A stretch of DNA of 64,000 bases from Saccharospirillum salsuginis (GCF_014651855.1 NZ_BMXR01000015.1:1-64000), one strand, 5' to 3'. Shown: positions 1 through 8,137, counted from the stretch's first letter. Notes: a model not told the origin generated them from the letters alone. Numbers and translations are program-made.

Positions 1-269
1 CTACGGACGAAGTCCACTGATGTGGCTTCTAGGTTGGAACGGTCTCCCCGGTGACTGGTCTCGAACCCTATCAAGTTCATTGGGTAAAACATACAAGGTT
101 GGATCGGTCCGACGGTTCGGTAGCCAAAGGCGTAATCCAACACATCCAAACCTTTGCACCTACTCAAACCATGGTCACCCTTGTAGGATTACGTCGCGTA
201 AGCGCGACTTATCCAACCTACTCAACCAGCCCCGTTTGTAGGACCAAACACCCCAACCAATGACCACGG
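1..269. repeat. Intergenic DNA with degenerate family D palindromes
   Basis: No convincing gene is visible. The stretch holds two degenerate copies of a short palindrome found again at 50309-50340 and 58813-58858: GGTTGGAT at 97-104 faces AATCCAAC at 134-141, and GTAGGATTACGTCGCG from 183 faces CGCGACTTATCC and CCTAC ending at 221. The region lies downstream of the minus-strand operon ending at 270. Short open frames here have no family features and follow the repeat sequence, so I do not call them genes. Confidence 0.5.
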
Positions 270-1463
270 TTACAACAACCGCTCCTCCAACGGGTATTTC
301 GACAACAATTCCGGCCCATCCTCGGTCACCAATATCTGCTGCTCCAACTTAACCCCTTCCTTACCCCCCACTTCCCCGGCAAAACTCTCCACACACAACA
401 CCATCCCAGGCTCGATCATGCCTTCAATACCGCCGTCCTCCCACAAATGCGGACTGACGATCAAGGGGTATTCATTACACAAGCCAATCCCATGCGCGAT
501 AGCGGAATTGGTGCGCTCCCGGTACCGCTCGGGTAACCGGGCGCTGTTCTCCGCGATTTCGGCGAAGGTGACGCCGGGCCGGAACAGGGGGATGGTGTCG
601 TGCACTTGCTGGTAGGCGGCGGCGTAGAGGGCGCGCTGTTCGCTGCTGGGTCGCCGGTCGCCGGCGATCCAGCTGCGGGAGATGTCGGCGGAGTAGCCGA
701 AGGCGCCGATGAGGTCGGTGTCGAAGGAGACCATGTCGCCGGCTTCGATGACGCGGGAGGAACACTCCTGGTACCAGGGGTTGGTGCGTGGGCCGGAGGT
801 GAGCAGGCGGGTTTCGATCCATTCGCCACCGTGTTCGATGTTGGCCTGGTGCAGGTAGGACCAGAGTCGTTGTTCGGTGACGCCGGGTTCGAGGTGTTCG
901 TACATGAGCTGTATACCGGCTTCGCAGTTGGCGACGGCGGCGCGCACGGCGATCTGTTCCTGCGGGGTTTTGATCTTGCGGGCGTGGTTGATGACGGTCT
1001 GGCCGTCGATGACGTCGATGCCGTGGCGTTCGAGCGCCCGCAGGCCGATGGGGTCGAGCCGGTCGACGGCGAGGCGGCGGTTGTCGGCGCCGTGCTGGCG
1101 CATAAGGTCGGCGATTTCATTCGCCCAGTCTCGCGCCTTTTCCTCGACCCGATCACCGGCGATGAAGTGGTACCAGGCGACGGCGTTGCGGATCTCGCCG
1201 ACAGCGGCTTTGCCCTGTACCAGATGCTCGCAGCCGGCGAATTCGAATAAGACAACCGGGCCTTCGGCCGGGACGAAGACGTAGCGGCAGGGGTTGTGCA
1301 GGCCGTAGACCTGCATATTGCTGGTGCCGCTGGCGTAGCGGATGTTGGTCGGGTCGTAGAAGAGCCCGGCGGCGCAGTCGTGGGCGCGAATCTGGGCCTG
1401 AAGGCGGTCCAGGCGTTCCAGGTCGAGCTGACGTTCATCGGGTTTTAACATCGGCACAGCCAT
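270..1463 (-). CDS. DddP-like M24 metallopeptidase-fold protein (DMSP lyase family, altered catalytic residue)
   Basis: A 397-residue pita-bread (M24) protein that resembles the DMSP lyase DddP more than true Xaa-Pro peptidases: it has GGEWIETR, SGPRTNPW, SFDTDLIG and DISRSW. The expected metal ligands are D248, D250, D260, H324, E359 and E374. Each sits exactly 47 positions before the DddP ligands as I remember them (D295, D297, D307, H371, E406, E421). The proposed DddP catalytic Asp377 (motif HGxGLCD) corresponds here to N330 (HGIGLCN), so cleavage of DMSP to acrylate and DMS is doubtful. It lacks DddP's N-terminal extension. The start ATG shares one base with the stop of the upstream oxygenase gene, so it is the last gene of a four-gene operon. 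Family placement is fairly sure; the substrate is unknown. Confidence 0.75.
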   Translation of the reverse strand: MAVPMLKPDERQLDLERLDRLQAQIRAHDCAAGLFYDPTNIRYASGTSNMQVYGLHNPCRYVFVPAEGPVVLFEFAGCEHLVQGKAAVGEIRNAVAWYHFIAGDRVEEKARDWANEIADLMRQHGADNRRLAVDRLDPIGLRALERHGIDVIDGQTVINHARKIKTPQEQIAVRAAVANCEAGIQLMYEHLEPGVTEQRLWSYLHQANIEHGGEWIETRLLTSGPRTNPWYQECSSRVIEAGDMVSFDTDLIGAFGYSADISRSWIAGDRRPSSEQRALYAAAYQQVHDTIPLFRPGVTFAEIAENSARLPERYRERTNSAIAHGIGLCNEYPLIVSPHLWEDGGIEGMIEPGMVLCVESFAGEVGGKEGVKLEQQILVTEDGPELLSKYPLEERLL

Positions 1464-2386
1464 CAGCGAATCAGCCCGTCGTAGGAGTCGGCCTGGGCGC
1501 GTTCGGCCAGGATGTGAGCCTCGGACACCCGACCGTAGAGTTGGCGCGTGCGTTCGACCGGGCCGACGACGCCGGGTTTCTTGGCATAGGCCAGCACGGC
1601 GGTGAGGCGAGCGGTATCGCCCCGGACGCGGCTGACCTGATGCAGGGAGTAGCGGCCGCGAAACATCTGCAGGTCGCCGGGACGCAAACGCAGTTCTTTT
1701 ATCGGCGAGGTGTCGTCGCCCCGCAGGACCCGGCCGACGCCGTCGAGGTTTTCGTTGCCGGGTGTGCGGATGTTCGGGCAGTACTGGAAAACCCCGCCCT
1801 CGTCCGGGGACTGGGTCATAATGGTGGTGATGAATTCGTTGGTGTCGTAGTGCCAGGGTTGCTGGGTGCCCGGTGGCATGGTGTTGATCACCAGACCGGC
1901 GAAGGGGTCGGCGTATTCGAACACTTCGGGCTGGTCGTTGCATTCGGCGACGAACCGCTTCATACCTGGCGAGACGTAGATGCGCTGCAAGGCCGTGTCC
2001 GCCGGGATGGTATCGCGGGTGACGAAACCGCTGGAGCGTTCGAAGAAGAGTTGCCGCGGGTCGTCGTCGGCCAGGCGGTCGTCCGGTTCGGTGTTGTAGA
2101 TGTTGCACCGCAGATGTTGGAAAAACGCCTTGGGGGCCAGGGCGTTGGTTTCCTGTTTGGCCTGGGCCAGACCGGCCCCGGTCAGAAAAGCCGGCAGCAC
2201 GGAGCAGCCGTCCCGGTCGAGGTCGGCCTTCACGCGGGTGATCAGATCGGCCCAGGCCGGGCTGTCCGGATCGTGAATCGGGTAGCGCTCCAGATCGACC
2301 AGATCGGCCAGATCGGTTCGGCCGGCGTCGGCGAATTTCAGCGGTGTGGTCGAAGCGTCGGGCGGGGTCACCAGTGCTTGAGTCAT
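1463..2386 (-). CDS. Phytanoyl-CoA dioxygenase-like Fe(II)/2-oxoglutarate oxygenase
   Basis: A 307-residue cytosolic protein with the facial triad of 2-oxoglutarate-dependent oxygenases: H179-x-D181 in the motif WHYDTNEF, the distal H249, and R260 (RGDTARLTAV) placed to bind 2-oxoglutarate. This family hydroxylates or halogenates small molecules; the target cannot be read from the sequence. The ATG overlaps the stop of the PhnD-like gene by four bases (ATGA) and the stop overlaps the start of the DddP-like gene, so tight co-translation is expected. A joint role in modifying and cleaving one substrate with the desaturase-like protein and the M24 protein is inference. Confidence 0.75.
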   Translation of the reverse strand: MTQALVTPPDASTTPLKFADAGRTDLADLVDLERYPIHDPDSPAWADLITRVKADLDRDGCSVLPAFLTGAGLAQAKQETNALAPKAFFQHLRCNIYNTEPDDRLADDDPRQLFFERSSGFVTRDTIPADTALQRIYVSPGMKRFVAECNDQPEVFEYADPFAGLVINTMPPGTQQPWHYDTNEFITTIMTQSPDEGGVFQYCPNIRTPGNENLDGVGRVLRGDDTSPIKELRLRPGDLQMFRGRYSLHQVSRVRGDTARLTAVLAYAKKPGVVGPVERTRQLYGRVSEAHILAERAQADSYDGLIR

Positions 2387-3198
2387 TCGGTCACCTTGTC
2401 GGTTTCATCGGTGAATTCGAGTCGTTCGGTCAGGTCGGTATAGCGGCGCTTGATGACGCGGTAGTCGCGCAGCCGGGTCTGCGAGAAGCCCAGCAGCAGG
2501 AGGGCATCGCGCACCGGTTCGTTCAACGCAGCCATGGCGTCGACTACGGCCAGGTACAATCGATGCACCTCGCGTTCTGAGCGTTTGGCGGTGATGAACG
2601 GCAGCCCGGGCGTCGACGGGGTGCGTCCCAGCACGCGCAATTGCCCGGTGGCGGCCTCGTACCGGCGGGCATGCGCCCAGGTCACGGCGTCGATGGCGGC
2701 GACATTGGCCTCGCCCCGGGCCACGGCTTGCAGAGCGGCACGATGGCTACCGGTGATTTGCCGCTTCAGGCTGGCCGGGACCTGCGGTACCTGTTGCAAC
2801 AGATGGAACAACGGCGCGGCGTAGCCGGACTGGGAGCCGATGTCGTTACAGGCGAAGCGCGCACCCACGAGGTCCGACACCCCCTCTATATCGCTGTCGC
2901 GGTGTACCACCAGCACGCTGAAGTACTGGCCGAAGCTGCAGTCGATGTCGTAGGACGGCGTGCCCACGACCGAGACACGCTCTTTCAGTCGGGTCACCAA
3001 CGGCAGGCCGCAGGTCTGGGCCAGCAACAGGTCGGGCGATGACCAGAGCCTCATCAGGTCGACTTGCCGGTCGAGTCGTTCGGGTGGCGAAAACCCCCGG
3101 TCGGCGAGACTCTCGCGCAACAGGTTGTAGAACTGGTCGGTCTCGGAACGGATTTCCGGCCAGTCGTACATCGGCAGGGTCACGATGGATGCGCTCAT
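2383..3198 (-). CDS. PhnD-like periplasmic-binding-fold protein without signal peptide
   Basis: A 271-residue protein of the phosphate/phosphonate-binding (PhnD) fold: a central DLVGARFACNDIGSQSGY segment followed by a GSHRAALQAVARGEANVAAIDAV segment is typical. A true transporter component would carry a signal peptide or lipobox; none is visible and no permease or ATPase gene lies nearby, so it may be a cytosolic ligand-binding or scaffold protein. The start ATG at 3198 has a strong GGAGG ribosome site and overlaps the desaturase stop as ATGA. Cytosolic PhnD-like proteins next to oxygenases are not a system I can name. Confidence 0.65.
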   Translation of the reverse strand: MSASIVTLPMYDWPEIRSETDQFYNLLRESLADRGFSPPERLDRQVDLMRLWSSPDLLLAQTCGLPLVTRLKERVSVVGTPSYDIDCSFGQYFSVLVVHRDSDIEGVSDLVGARFACNDIGSQSGYAAPLFHLLQQVPQVPASLKRQITGSHRAALQAVARGEANVAAIDAVTWAHARRYEAATGQLRVLGRTPSTPGLPFITAKRSEREVHRLYLAVVDAMAALNEPVRDALLLLGFSQTRLRDYRVIKRRYTDLTERLEFTDETDKVTE

Positions 3199-4136
3199 GC
3201 CACACCTCCACGTTGACCCCGATTCTCTCCGGCCAGCGGATAGACCACCGGCTCCTTGGCCCGGAAGGCGAACCGCCGCCAGATCTCGGCGTAACTCCTG
3301 AAATAATAGCCCTGGTTCATCGCCAGCAGTCGCTCTCGGTTGTTCCGGAACAAGCGCGGCAGCTCGTACCAGGCGACATTCGGGTAGGCGTGGTGTACGG
3401 CATGCAGATTGTTGTTGAGGAACAGCCAACTGAGCGGACCGGTGTCTTCGATCAGAACAGTGCGGGCCCTCATCGAGTCATCGGCCTGATGTTCCAGAAA
3501 GGTTCGCACCGACAGCAGGCCGTAGCCCAGATAGGCACACAGCAGATAAAGGGCGGCCGACAACCCGGTCCCGATGTGAATGACCGCCAGCAGACCGATC
3601 ACAGCCAGGCCATGCAGTACCCAGATTCGCACAGTGGCGGGTGTTCGCCGGCCTGTGGACAACTCACTCCCCACGAAACCGATCACGCTCAACAAGGGCC
3701 CAAGCAGCACCCGCCCGACAAGCCGGTTGTTCCAGCGCAGCAGGATTTTCACGGTCGTCGGCAGCCGCTGCCAACGCTCGGGCGTCTGGTACCAGCTCTC
3801 CGGGTCTTCATAGGGGTCGGTCAGGCTGGCGCCATGGTGGTGTTTGATGTGCGCCGCCTTGAACCGGCGATAGGGCACGAAGAGGCCCAGAGGGACGGCC
3901 ACCAACGCATCGTTCAAGCGCTGGTCGAGGAAGGGATGGCCATGGATGCATTCGTGCTGCAACGACGAATGCAGGGTGATCAGCGGGATCAGCAGCAGGC
4001 ATTGCGCCCAGACGGCCATGTCCAGCGGGTTCGACAAGACGCCGATCCAGGCCGCATAACAGGCCAGAATCAGCAACAGGGTTTTCCATTCGGCACGGTC
4101 ACGTAAGCCCACGCGGTCGGTTACTCCTCTGTTCAC
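3195..4136 (-). CDS. Membrane fatty-acid-desaturase-like di-iron protein
   Basis: About 313 residues with four or more hydrophobic segments and the three histidine boxes of integral-membrane desaturases/hydroxylases: HECIHGH, HIKHHHG and HAVHHAYPN. The family uses a di-iron centre to desaturate or hydroxylate lipids or small compounds. The longest frame starts with GTG at 4136, which lacks a ribosome site; a second GTG at 4112 is preceded by AGGAG at a long spacing and may be the real start. It is the first gene of the operon and is divergent from the XRE regulator at 4249. Acting on a small molecule rather than membrane lipid is inferred only from the neighbours. Confidence 0.75.
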   Translation of the reverse strand: MNRGVTDRVGLRDRAEWKTLLLILACYAAWIGVLSNPLDMAVWAQCLLLIPLITLHSSLQHECIHGHPFLDQRLNDALVAVPLGLFVPYRRFKAAHIKHHHGASLTDPYEDPESWYQTPERWQRLPTTVKILLRWNNRLVGRVLLGPLLSVIGFVGSELSTGRRTPATVRIWVLHGLAVIGLLAVIHIGTGLSAALYLLCAYLGYGLLSVRTFLEHQADDSMRARTVLIEDTGPLSWLFLNNNLHAVHHAYPNVAWYELPRLFRNNRERLLAMNQGYYFRSYAEIWRRFAFRAKEPVVYPLAGENRGQRGGVA

Positions 4137-4248
4137 GTTGGACTGTGTATTAGAGGCCGACCGACCGTTGTAGACAATCTGAGAATGTGAAGTCTAAAAT
4201 GTTTCTTCGCAACATAATTCCCATGATGTGACTTTCATAGGATTTGCA

Positions 4249-5124
4249 GTGTTTTCACAACAAGATGAATTCCAGCCCGCCGACAAGCGCGACATCGCCC
4301 AGACGTTCCGCGAACGCATGGCGCTGTTGATTTCCCGGCACGGCTTCAACCTGAGCCAGTTCTCCCAGGCGATCGGCATCGACCGCTCGGCACTCAGCCA
4401 ATTCCTGATGCCGGAGGCGACCCGTCTGCCGCGAGCGGAGACTCTGTTCAACATCGCCAAATTCTGCGGTGTCTCGGTGGACTGGTTACTCGGTGTGGTG
4501 GCGACGGAAGGCGAGCGGGATGACAGCATCCCCTCGGTCGAGACGTTGCGCATGTCCGGCGACGAAGCGCAACGAAAACTGGCGCAGTGGCACCGGGAGG
4601 CCCTGGGTTACAAGATCCGCTACATCCCCAGCACCATCCCGGATTTGCTGCGTATTCCCGAGGTCAGCGAATACGAGTTCAAGGACCACAATCTGGAAAT
4701 CCGCGAAGCCCAGGACAAACAGGCGCGCGAACTGCTGGACAAAACGCCGTTTCCGGAGACGGACATCGAGGTCTGCATGCCGCTGCAGACGCTGGAGCAC
4801 CTGGCCAAGGGCGAAGGCATCTGGAGTGACCTGGCGGCGCCGATCCGGCGCAAGCAACTGGAACACATGCGGGCCCTGGTGGAGGCGTTCTACCCGACTT
4901 ACCGGCTCTTCCTGTACGACCAGCACACCGCCTTTTCGGCACCCTACACCCTGTTCGGCCCGCAACGGGCCATCATCTACCTCGGGAACATGTACCTGAT
5001 CGTGCATTCGGTGGAGCACATTCGGGCGATGACGCAGCATTTCGACCGACTGATCAAAGGGGCGGAGGTGACGCCGGACCGGGCGGCGGAACAGATCGAA
5101 GCCTATTTGCGGGTCATGGAATAA
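4249..5124 (+). CDS. XRE-family regulator, divergent from the DddP-like operon
   Basis: A 291-residue regulator. An N-terminal helix-turn-helix of XRE type (about residues 15-70, FNLSQFSQAIGIDRSALSQFL, then a DWLLG end typical of the fold) is followed by a roughly 200-residue C-terminal domain that I do not recognise, presumably ligand binding. The longest frame begins with GTG at 4228, but the GTG at 4249 has AGGA six bases upstream and is preferred. Divergent placement points to control of the desaturase operon; the gap contains an inverted repeat TAGAC...GTCTA. A hairpin at 5135-5155 follows the stop. Confidence 0.7.
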   Translation: MFSQQDEFQPADKRDIAQTFRERMALLISRHGFNLSQFSQAIGIDRSALSQFLMPEATRLPRAETLFNIAKFCGVSVDWLLGVVATEGERDDSIPSVETLRMSGDEAQRKLAQWHREALGYKIRYIPSTIPDLLRIPEVSEYEFKDHNLEIREAQDKQARELLDKTPFPETDIEVCMPLQTLEHLAKGEGIWSDLAAPIRRKQLEHMRALVEAFYPTYRLFLYDQHTAFSAPYTLFGPQRAIIYLGNMYLIVHSVEHIRAMTQHFDRLIKGAEVTPDRAAEQIEAYLRVME

Positions 5125-5134
5125 CAGAACGTAC

Positions 5135-5155
5135 GGGGAGCACGCGAGGCTCCCC
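5135..5155. terminator. Shared hairpin between convergent genes
   Basis: Perfect 7-bp stem GGGGAGC / GCTCCCC with a 7-base loop lies between the stops of the XRE regulator (5124) and the DUF1127 gene (5167). There is no T-tract, so the terminator role is inferred from placement. Confidence 0.45.
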
Positions 5156-5166
5156 GGAGAGAGGCA

Positions 5167-5448
5167 TCAGCCGGTTTGGCGGCGCAATGCCTTCCAGGCT
5201 TTCAGGTACGGGCGGGGATCCTGCTTCAACGGCAAATTAATGGCCATCAGCAACTCGGCTCGTGAATGTCCCATGTCTTCCAGTATGTGGTCGTCATAGC
5301 GCAACAACCCGACCAGCTTGCGGCGGTACTGCCAGGCCTTATACAGACGAACGGCGCTCTCCATCAGCCACAGCGGCGGCATGGACGGCATGTAATAGTC
5401 GATGTTGATCTTTTGGATGGGGGTGGGAGTGAGACCGATTGCTGTCAT
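5167..5448 (-). CDS. DUF1127 small protein
   Basis: A 93-residue protein whose C-terminal half (YRRKLVGLLRYDDHILEDMG, then HSRAELL) matches the arginine-rich DUF1127 motif. DUF1127 proteins in other bacteria are small, and some affect phosphate or RNA metabolism. The ATG at 5448 has GGAG upstream. Upstream frame extension to 5574 has no support. It stands alone between the XRE regulator and the msr operon; its role here is unknown. Confidence 0.75.
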   Translation of the reverse strand: MTAIGLTPTPIQKINIDYYMPSMPPLWLMESAVRLYKAWQYRRKLVGLLRYDDHILEDMGHSRAELLMAINLPLKQDPRPYLKAWKALRRQTG

Positions 5449-5707
5449 GGCGTTCTCCAAATAACAACAGCGTGGAAGGGCCCGGCAATTGCCGAAAAAT
5501 TGAGCGATCTCGATCGCGGCGCGGATTATGGAGACAGCCGATGACAAGATCAATGGGCGCGAACGAGAATTCACTCACAACTTTGATTCAACGCAATTCG
5601 GGCACCCCCAATGGCCGAGTTGACCCGGCCCTGTGGACTACAAAATCTCGTTCGAGATCAAGAACCTACCGGTACTCGACCGACCGGAAAGCCGGCCGGT
5701 CGCTGTA

Positions 5708-6346
5708 TCAGGAACTTTCCGGGAACAGCGACAGCCGTTTGCCTTCGGCCTCGCCCCACAGCTCTTCGAGCCGATCGTGACGACCACACCGCCAGACGTA
5801 ATAGTTATAGCGAACCGAGTTTTTCTGATGGTAGTTCTGGTGGTATTGCTCCGCCGGGTAAAACGCCTCCAGCGGCTCGATCGGTGTCACGATCCCGGAC
5901 GACAAATCGTACTGTTCGCTAAGCCGTTGACGCGACTGTTCGGCCAATTGCCGCTGTGCCTCGGTGTGATGGAAGATCCCGGTCGTATAGGAAGCCCCCC
6001 GGTCGCAGAACTGGCCACCGTCGTCCAGCGGATCGACATTGGCCCAGAACGCTTCCAGCAAGGTCTCATACGACACCCGACTGCGGTCGTACGTCACCTG
6101 CAGGGCTTCCACATGGCCGGTGCCTCCTTGCACGACCTGTTTATAGGACGGGTTTTCGACATGGCCGTTGGCATAACCAGATACCGTTTGGGTGACGCCT
6201 TCGACCTTGTCGAAGGCCTCCTCCACACACCAGAAACAGCCCCCGGCAAAGGTCGCCTTGGCCATGGTTTCCGCCGAGACCGGCGCCACCCAACTCAACG
6301 CGGCCGCCAGACCGACAGCCAACACACCTTTCATTGCATCACTCAT
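5708..6346 (-). CDS. msrA: Peptide-methionine (S)-S-oxide reductase MsrA, exported
   Basis: A 212-residue MsrA with an N-terminal signal peptide (about residues 1-25, ending VSA). The catalytic motif GGCFWC is present, with C37 as the nucleophile. Downstream FCDRG and YHQNY are also typical of MsrA. It reduces the S-epimer of methionine sulfoxide, here probably in exported proteins. The ATG at 6346 has GGAG seven bases upstream and lies 10 bases after the msrB stop, so msrB and msrA form one operon. Export of both enzymes suggests repair of oxidised envelope proteins; the electron donor is not encoded nearby. Confidence 0.93.
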   Translation of the reverse strand: MSDAMKGVLAVGLAAALSWVAPVSAETMAKATFAGGCFWCVEEAFDKVEGVTQTVSGYANGHVENPSYKQVVQGGTGHVEALQVTYDRSRVSYETLLEAFWANVDPLDDGGQFCDRGASYTTGIFHHTEAQRQLAEQSRQRLSEQYDLSSGIVTPIEPLEAFYPAEQYHQNYHQKNSVRYNYYVWRCGRHDRLEELWGEAEGKRLSLFPESS

Positions 6347-6356
6347 AACTCGCTCC

Positions 6357-6890
6357 TCAGGCCGACTCGTCCGGAACAAAATCCAGCGCCAGCCCATTGT
6401 TGCAGTACCGCTTACCGGTCGGCTCCGGACCGTCGTCAAACACATGGCCCTGATGCCCGCCGCAGCGGCGGCAGTGATATTCAGTGCGCGGAATCACCAA
6501 CTTGAAATCAAGTTTGGTCTCCACCGCGTCCGGCAGTGGCTCGTAAAAGCTCGGCCACCCGGTTCCGCTTTTGAACTTCGTTTCCGAGCTGAACAGGGGC
6601 AGCGCGCAGCCCGCGCAGATGAATGTGCCCTTACGGGTTTCATCGTTCAACGGACTGCTGAACGCCCGTTCCGTACCGGCCTTGCGCAGAATCTTGAACT
6701 CCTCATCGGTCAGGCGACGACGCCACTCCTGCTCGGACAACGCCGCCCAATCCACCGAGTTCCCGCCGCTCGAACCGCCGGACGTCTCCGCCAACACACG
6801 GAAACCGCTGACCGACGCCAGGCCCAACGCGGCCCCACCGACCAGAACCTGGAGAAACGCACGGCGACTTTGACCCTTATAGGTAGGCAT
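6357..6890 (-). CDS. msrB: Peptide-methionine (R)-S-oxide reductase MsrB with Tat-type signal
   Basis: A 177-residue MsrB. The N-terminus SRRAFLQVLVGGAALGLA is a twin-arginine type signal. The catalytic domain has zinc cysteine pairs C92/C95 and C140/C143, the motif GTGWPSF and the catalytic C163 in RYCNNGLAL. It reduces the R-epimer of methionine sulfoxide and complements MsrA. Tat export would allow cofactor (zinc) loading before secretion. It is the first gene of the msrBA operon. Confidence 0.93.
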   Translation of the reverse strand: MPTYKGQSRRAFLQVLVGGAALGLASVSGFRVLAETSGGSSGGNSVDWAALSEQEWRRRLTDEEFKILRKAGTERAFSSPLNDETRKGTFICAGCALPLFSSETKFKSGTGWPSFYEPLPDAVETKLDFKLVIPRTEYHCRRCGGHQGHVFDDGPEPTGKRYCNNGLALDFVPDESA

Positions 6891-7076
6891 GAACCAACCT
6901 CCCGGGAGTTAACCCAAACACATGTATCCACTGAGACCCGGATACGGGTTCAGAGTTCCTGAGAATCGCTATGGCTACCCGAGGCGTGATTTCAACCGGG
7001 CAAAAGGAAAGTCTGGGAAAGGACAGAAACCGGCCATAACACGACCGGCCAATGAGTCAATCGGTCAAGGCAATCG

Positions 7077-7715
7077 TCAGGCCGTCACCCACAACACCTC
7101 GGCATCCACCTCACTGGTCGACACCAGCGCATGCCCCATGGTGCAGTCGTAATAGGCCGAATCTCCCTCGAACAGCTCAACCGGCTCATAAAACTCCGTA
7201 TAAAACAGAAGCGACCCCGACAGCACGTACAAAAACTCCTCGCCATCGTGCCGAATCCAGTCCGTGAACTCATCGAACGTCCGCGTATGCACCCGGGTGC
7301 GGAACGGCACCATCTTCTTCTGCGTCAGAGAGGTATTCAGCAACTCATGCTCATAGGTCGGCGTCGGATGCGGTTTCCCCTCCCCAGAGCGCGTGATATC
7401 CCGCCGACCCGCCGGCTTCGCCCCGGACCGGGGCTGCGCGAACAACTGAGGAATATCGATGCCCAGACCGTGCACCAGCTTCGTCACCGCCGTAAATGTC
7501 GGCGAAATCTGCTCATTCTCGATCTTCGACAACGTCGACCGCGCCAGACCCGTCCGCTTGGACGCCTCCTCCAACGTCAAATTCTGACTCAGACGAATCG
7601 CCCGCACCCGCTGCCCCAACTGCAGCGGCTCCAGAGTCGCCTCCGTCTCACTCCGGCGCTCCACTTCCAGCGCCTTCCTATCCTGCTCTTTCAAAAAATG
7701 CGGTTCGTCGGCCAT
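7077..7715 (-). CDS. XRE-cupin transcriptional regulator, likely of the glycine/serine cluster
   Basis: A 212-residue regulator: XRE helix-turn-helix at about residues 30-95 (LTLEEASKRTGLARSTLSKIE) and a C-terminal cupin domain (about 125-210, EEFLYVLSGSLLFYTE) that normally binds a small ligand. It is divergent from glyA. A perfect palindrome TTTCCTATAGGAAA at 7806-7819 lies between them, directly upstream of a sigma70-like promoter for glyA, and is a good operator candidate. Regulation by glycine, serine or a precursor such as betaine is inference from the gene order. Confidence 0.8.
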   Translation of the reverse strand: MADEPHFLKEQDRKALEVERRSETEATLEPLQLGQRVRAIRLSQNLTLEEASKRTGLARSTLSKIENEQISPTFTAVTKLVHGLGIDIPQLFAQPRSGAKPAGRRDITRSGEGKPHPTPTYEHELLNTSLTQKKMVPFRTRVHTRTFDEFTDWIRHDGEEFLYVLSGSLLFYTEFYEPVELFEGDSAYYDCTMGHALVSTSEVDAEVLWVTA

Positions 7716-7805
7716 GCCAAATCAAGTTTCGTATCAGGGACTTACCTCAGTATTGCACACCGACAGGGCCCTTGAAATGCCCGAGAACGCCATCCCGAGC
7801 AAAAG

Positions 7806-7819
7806 TTTCCTATAGGAAA
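7806..7819. promoter_or_regulatory. Candidate operator for the XRE-cupin regulator
   Basis: The 14-bp perfect palindrome TTTCCTATAGGAAA, flanked by A-rich and T-rich tracts, sits in the divergent gap between the XRE-cupin gene and glyA, six bases before a -35-like TTGATA. Placement and symmetry suggest a dimer binding site; no experiment supports it. Confidence 0.55.
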
Positions 7820-7825
7820 TTTTTG

Positions 7826-7854
7826 TTGATATCGAGAAATACCGTTGATAATCT
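7826..7854 (+). promoter_or_regulatory. Candidate sigma70 promoter of glyA
   Basis: TTGATA (7826-7831) and TAATCT (7849-7854) separated by 17 bp. Transcription would start near 7861, giving a leader of about 375 bases before the glyA ATG at 8236, with a nested hairpin and a family A palindrome inside it. Confidence 0.45.
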
Positions 7855-7906
7855 GCGCCTCAATGAAACAGACGTTGGTGGTTTCGAGTACTAAAGCGAC
7901 GCCACT

Positions 7907-7976
7907 GGTGGGGGTCTGACCGGTTCGAGAGTACTTGCCAGATGTCTTGGCAAGGGCGGTCAGACGAGAATCCACC
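7907..7976 (+). promoter_or_regulatory. Nested hairpin in the glyA leader, possible cis-regulatory RNA
   Basis: Three coaxial stems can be drawn: GGTGG (7907-7911) with CCACC (7972-7976); GTCTGACCG (7914-7922) with CGGTCAGAC (7957-7965), nine perfect pairs; and CTTGCCA (7934-7940) with TGGCAAG (7948-7954) closing a 7-base loop. An asymmetric internal loop of 11 and 2 bases separates the last two stems. I do not recognise a known riboswitch; the conserved core of the glycine riboswitch is not evident. It could equally be an attenuator or only a DNA palindrome. Confidence 0.45.
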
Positions 7977-8030
7977 TCACTTAGCGCCGGCACGTTGGCA
8001 AAAGTTGAATTTGTGGTGTCGGATTGAGCG

Positions 8031-8137
8031 CCGGATGGCCGGGATGCTCAGGTGGGGATGTCCGCAGCAAGGATGCTGCGGTCAAGCCTACATGGATGTA
8101 TTCACGGCGACCCCGCATGAGCATCCCGGCCAGCCGG
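8031..8137 (+). repeat. Family A palindromic repeat, copy 1 (glyA leader)
   Basis: Outer arms at 8037-8050 (GGCCGGGATGCTCA) and 8118-8131 are perfectly complementary and extend to about 8031 and 8137 with one mismatch. Inside is a hairpin CCGCAGC/GCTGCGG and the family core GCCTACATGGATGTATTCAC followed by GGCGACCCCGC. It lies 100 bases before the glyA start. Confidence 0.8.

Noticed and set aside
270..1463. Plain call as an active DMSP lyase DddP
   Set aside because: The proposed catalytic Asp is Asn, and no acrylate or DMSP transport genes accompany it.
1464..2108. N-terminal extension of the DddP-like frame to about 612 codons
   Set aside because: The extra part overlaps the oxygenase gene in another frame; the ATG at 1463 starts the conserved sequence and overlaps the upstream stop.
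7907..7976. tRNA or tRNA-like gene
   Set aside because: The GGTTCGA-like stretch and closing stems suggested a tRNA, but there is no proper acceptor, anticodon arm or T-arm order.
7907..7976. Glycine riboswitch
   Set aside because: The expected conserved glycine-aptamer core and tandem arrangement are not visible.
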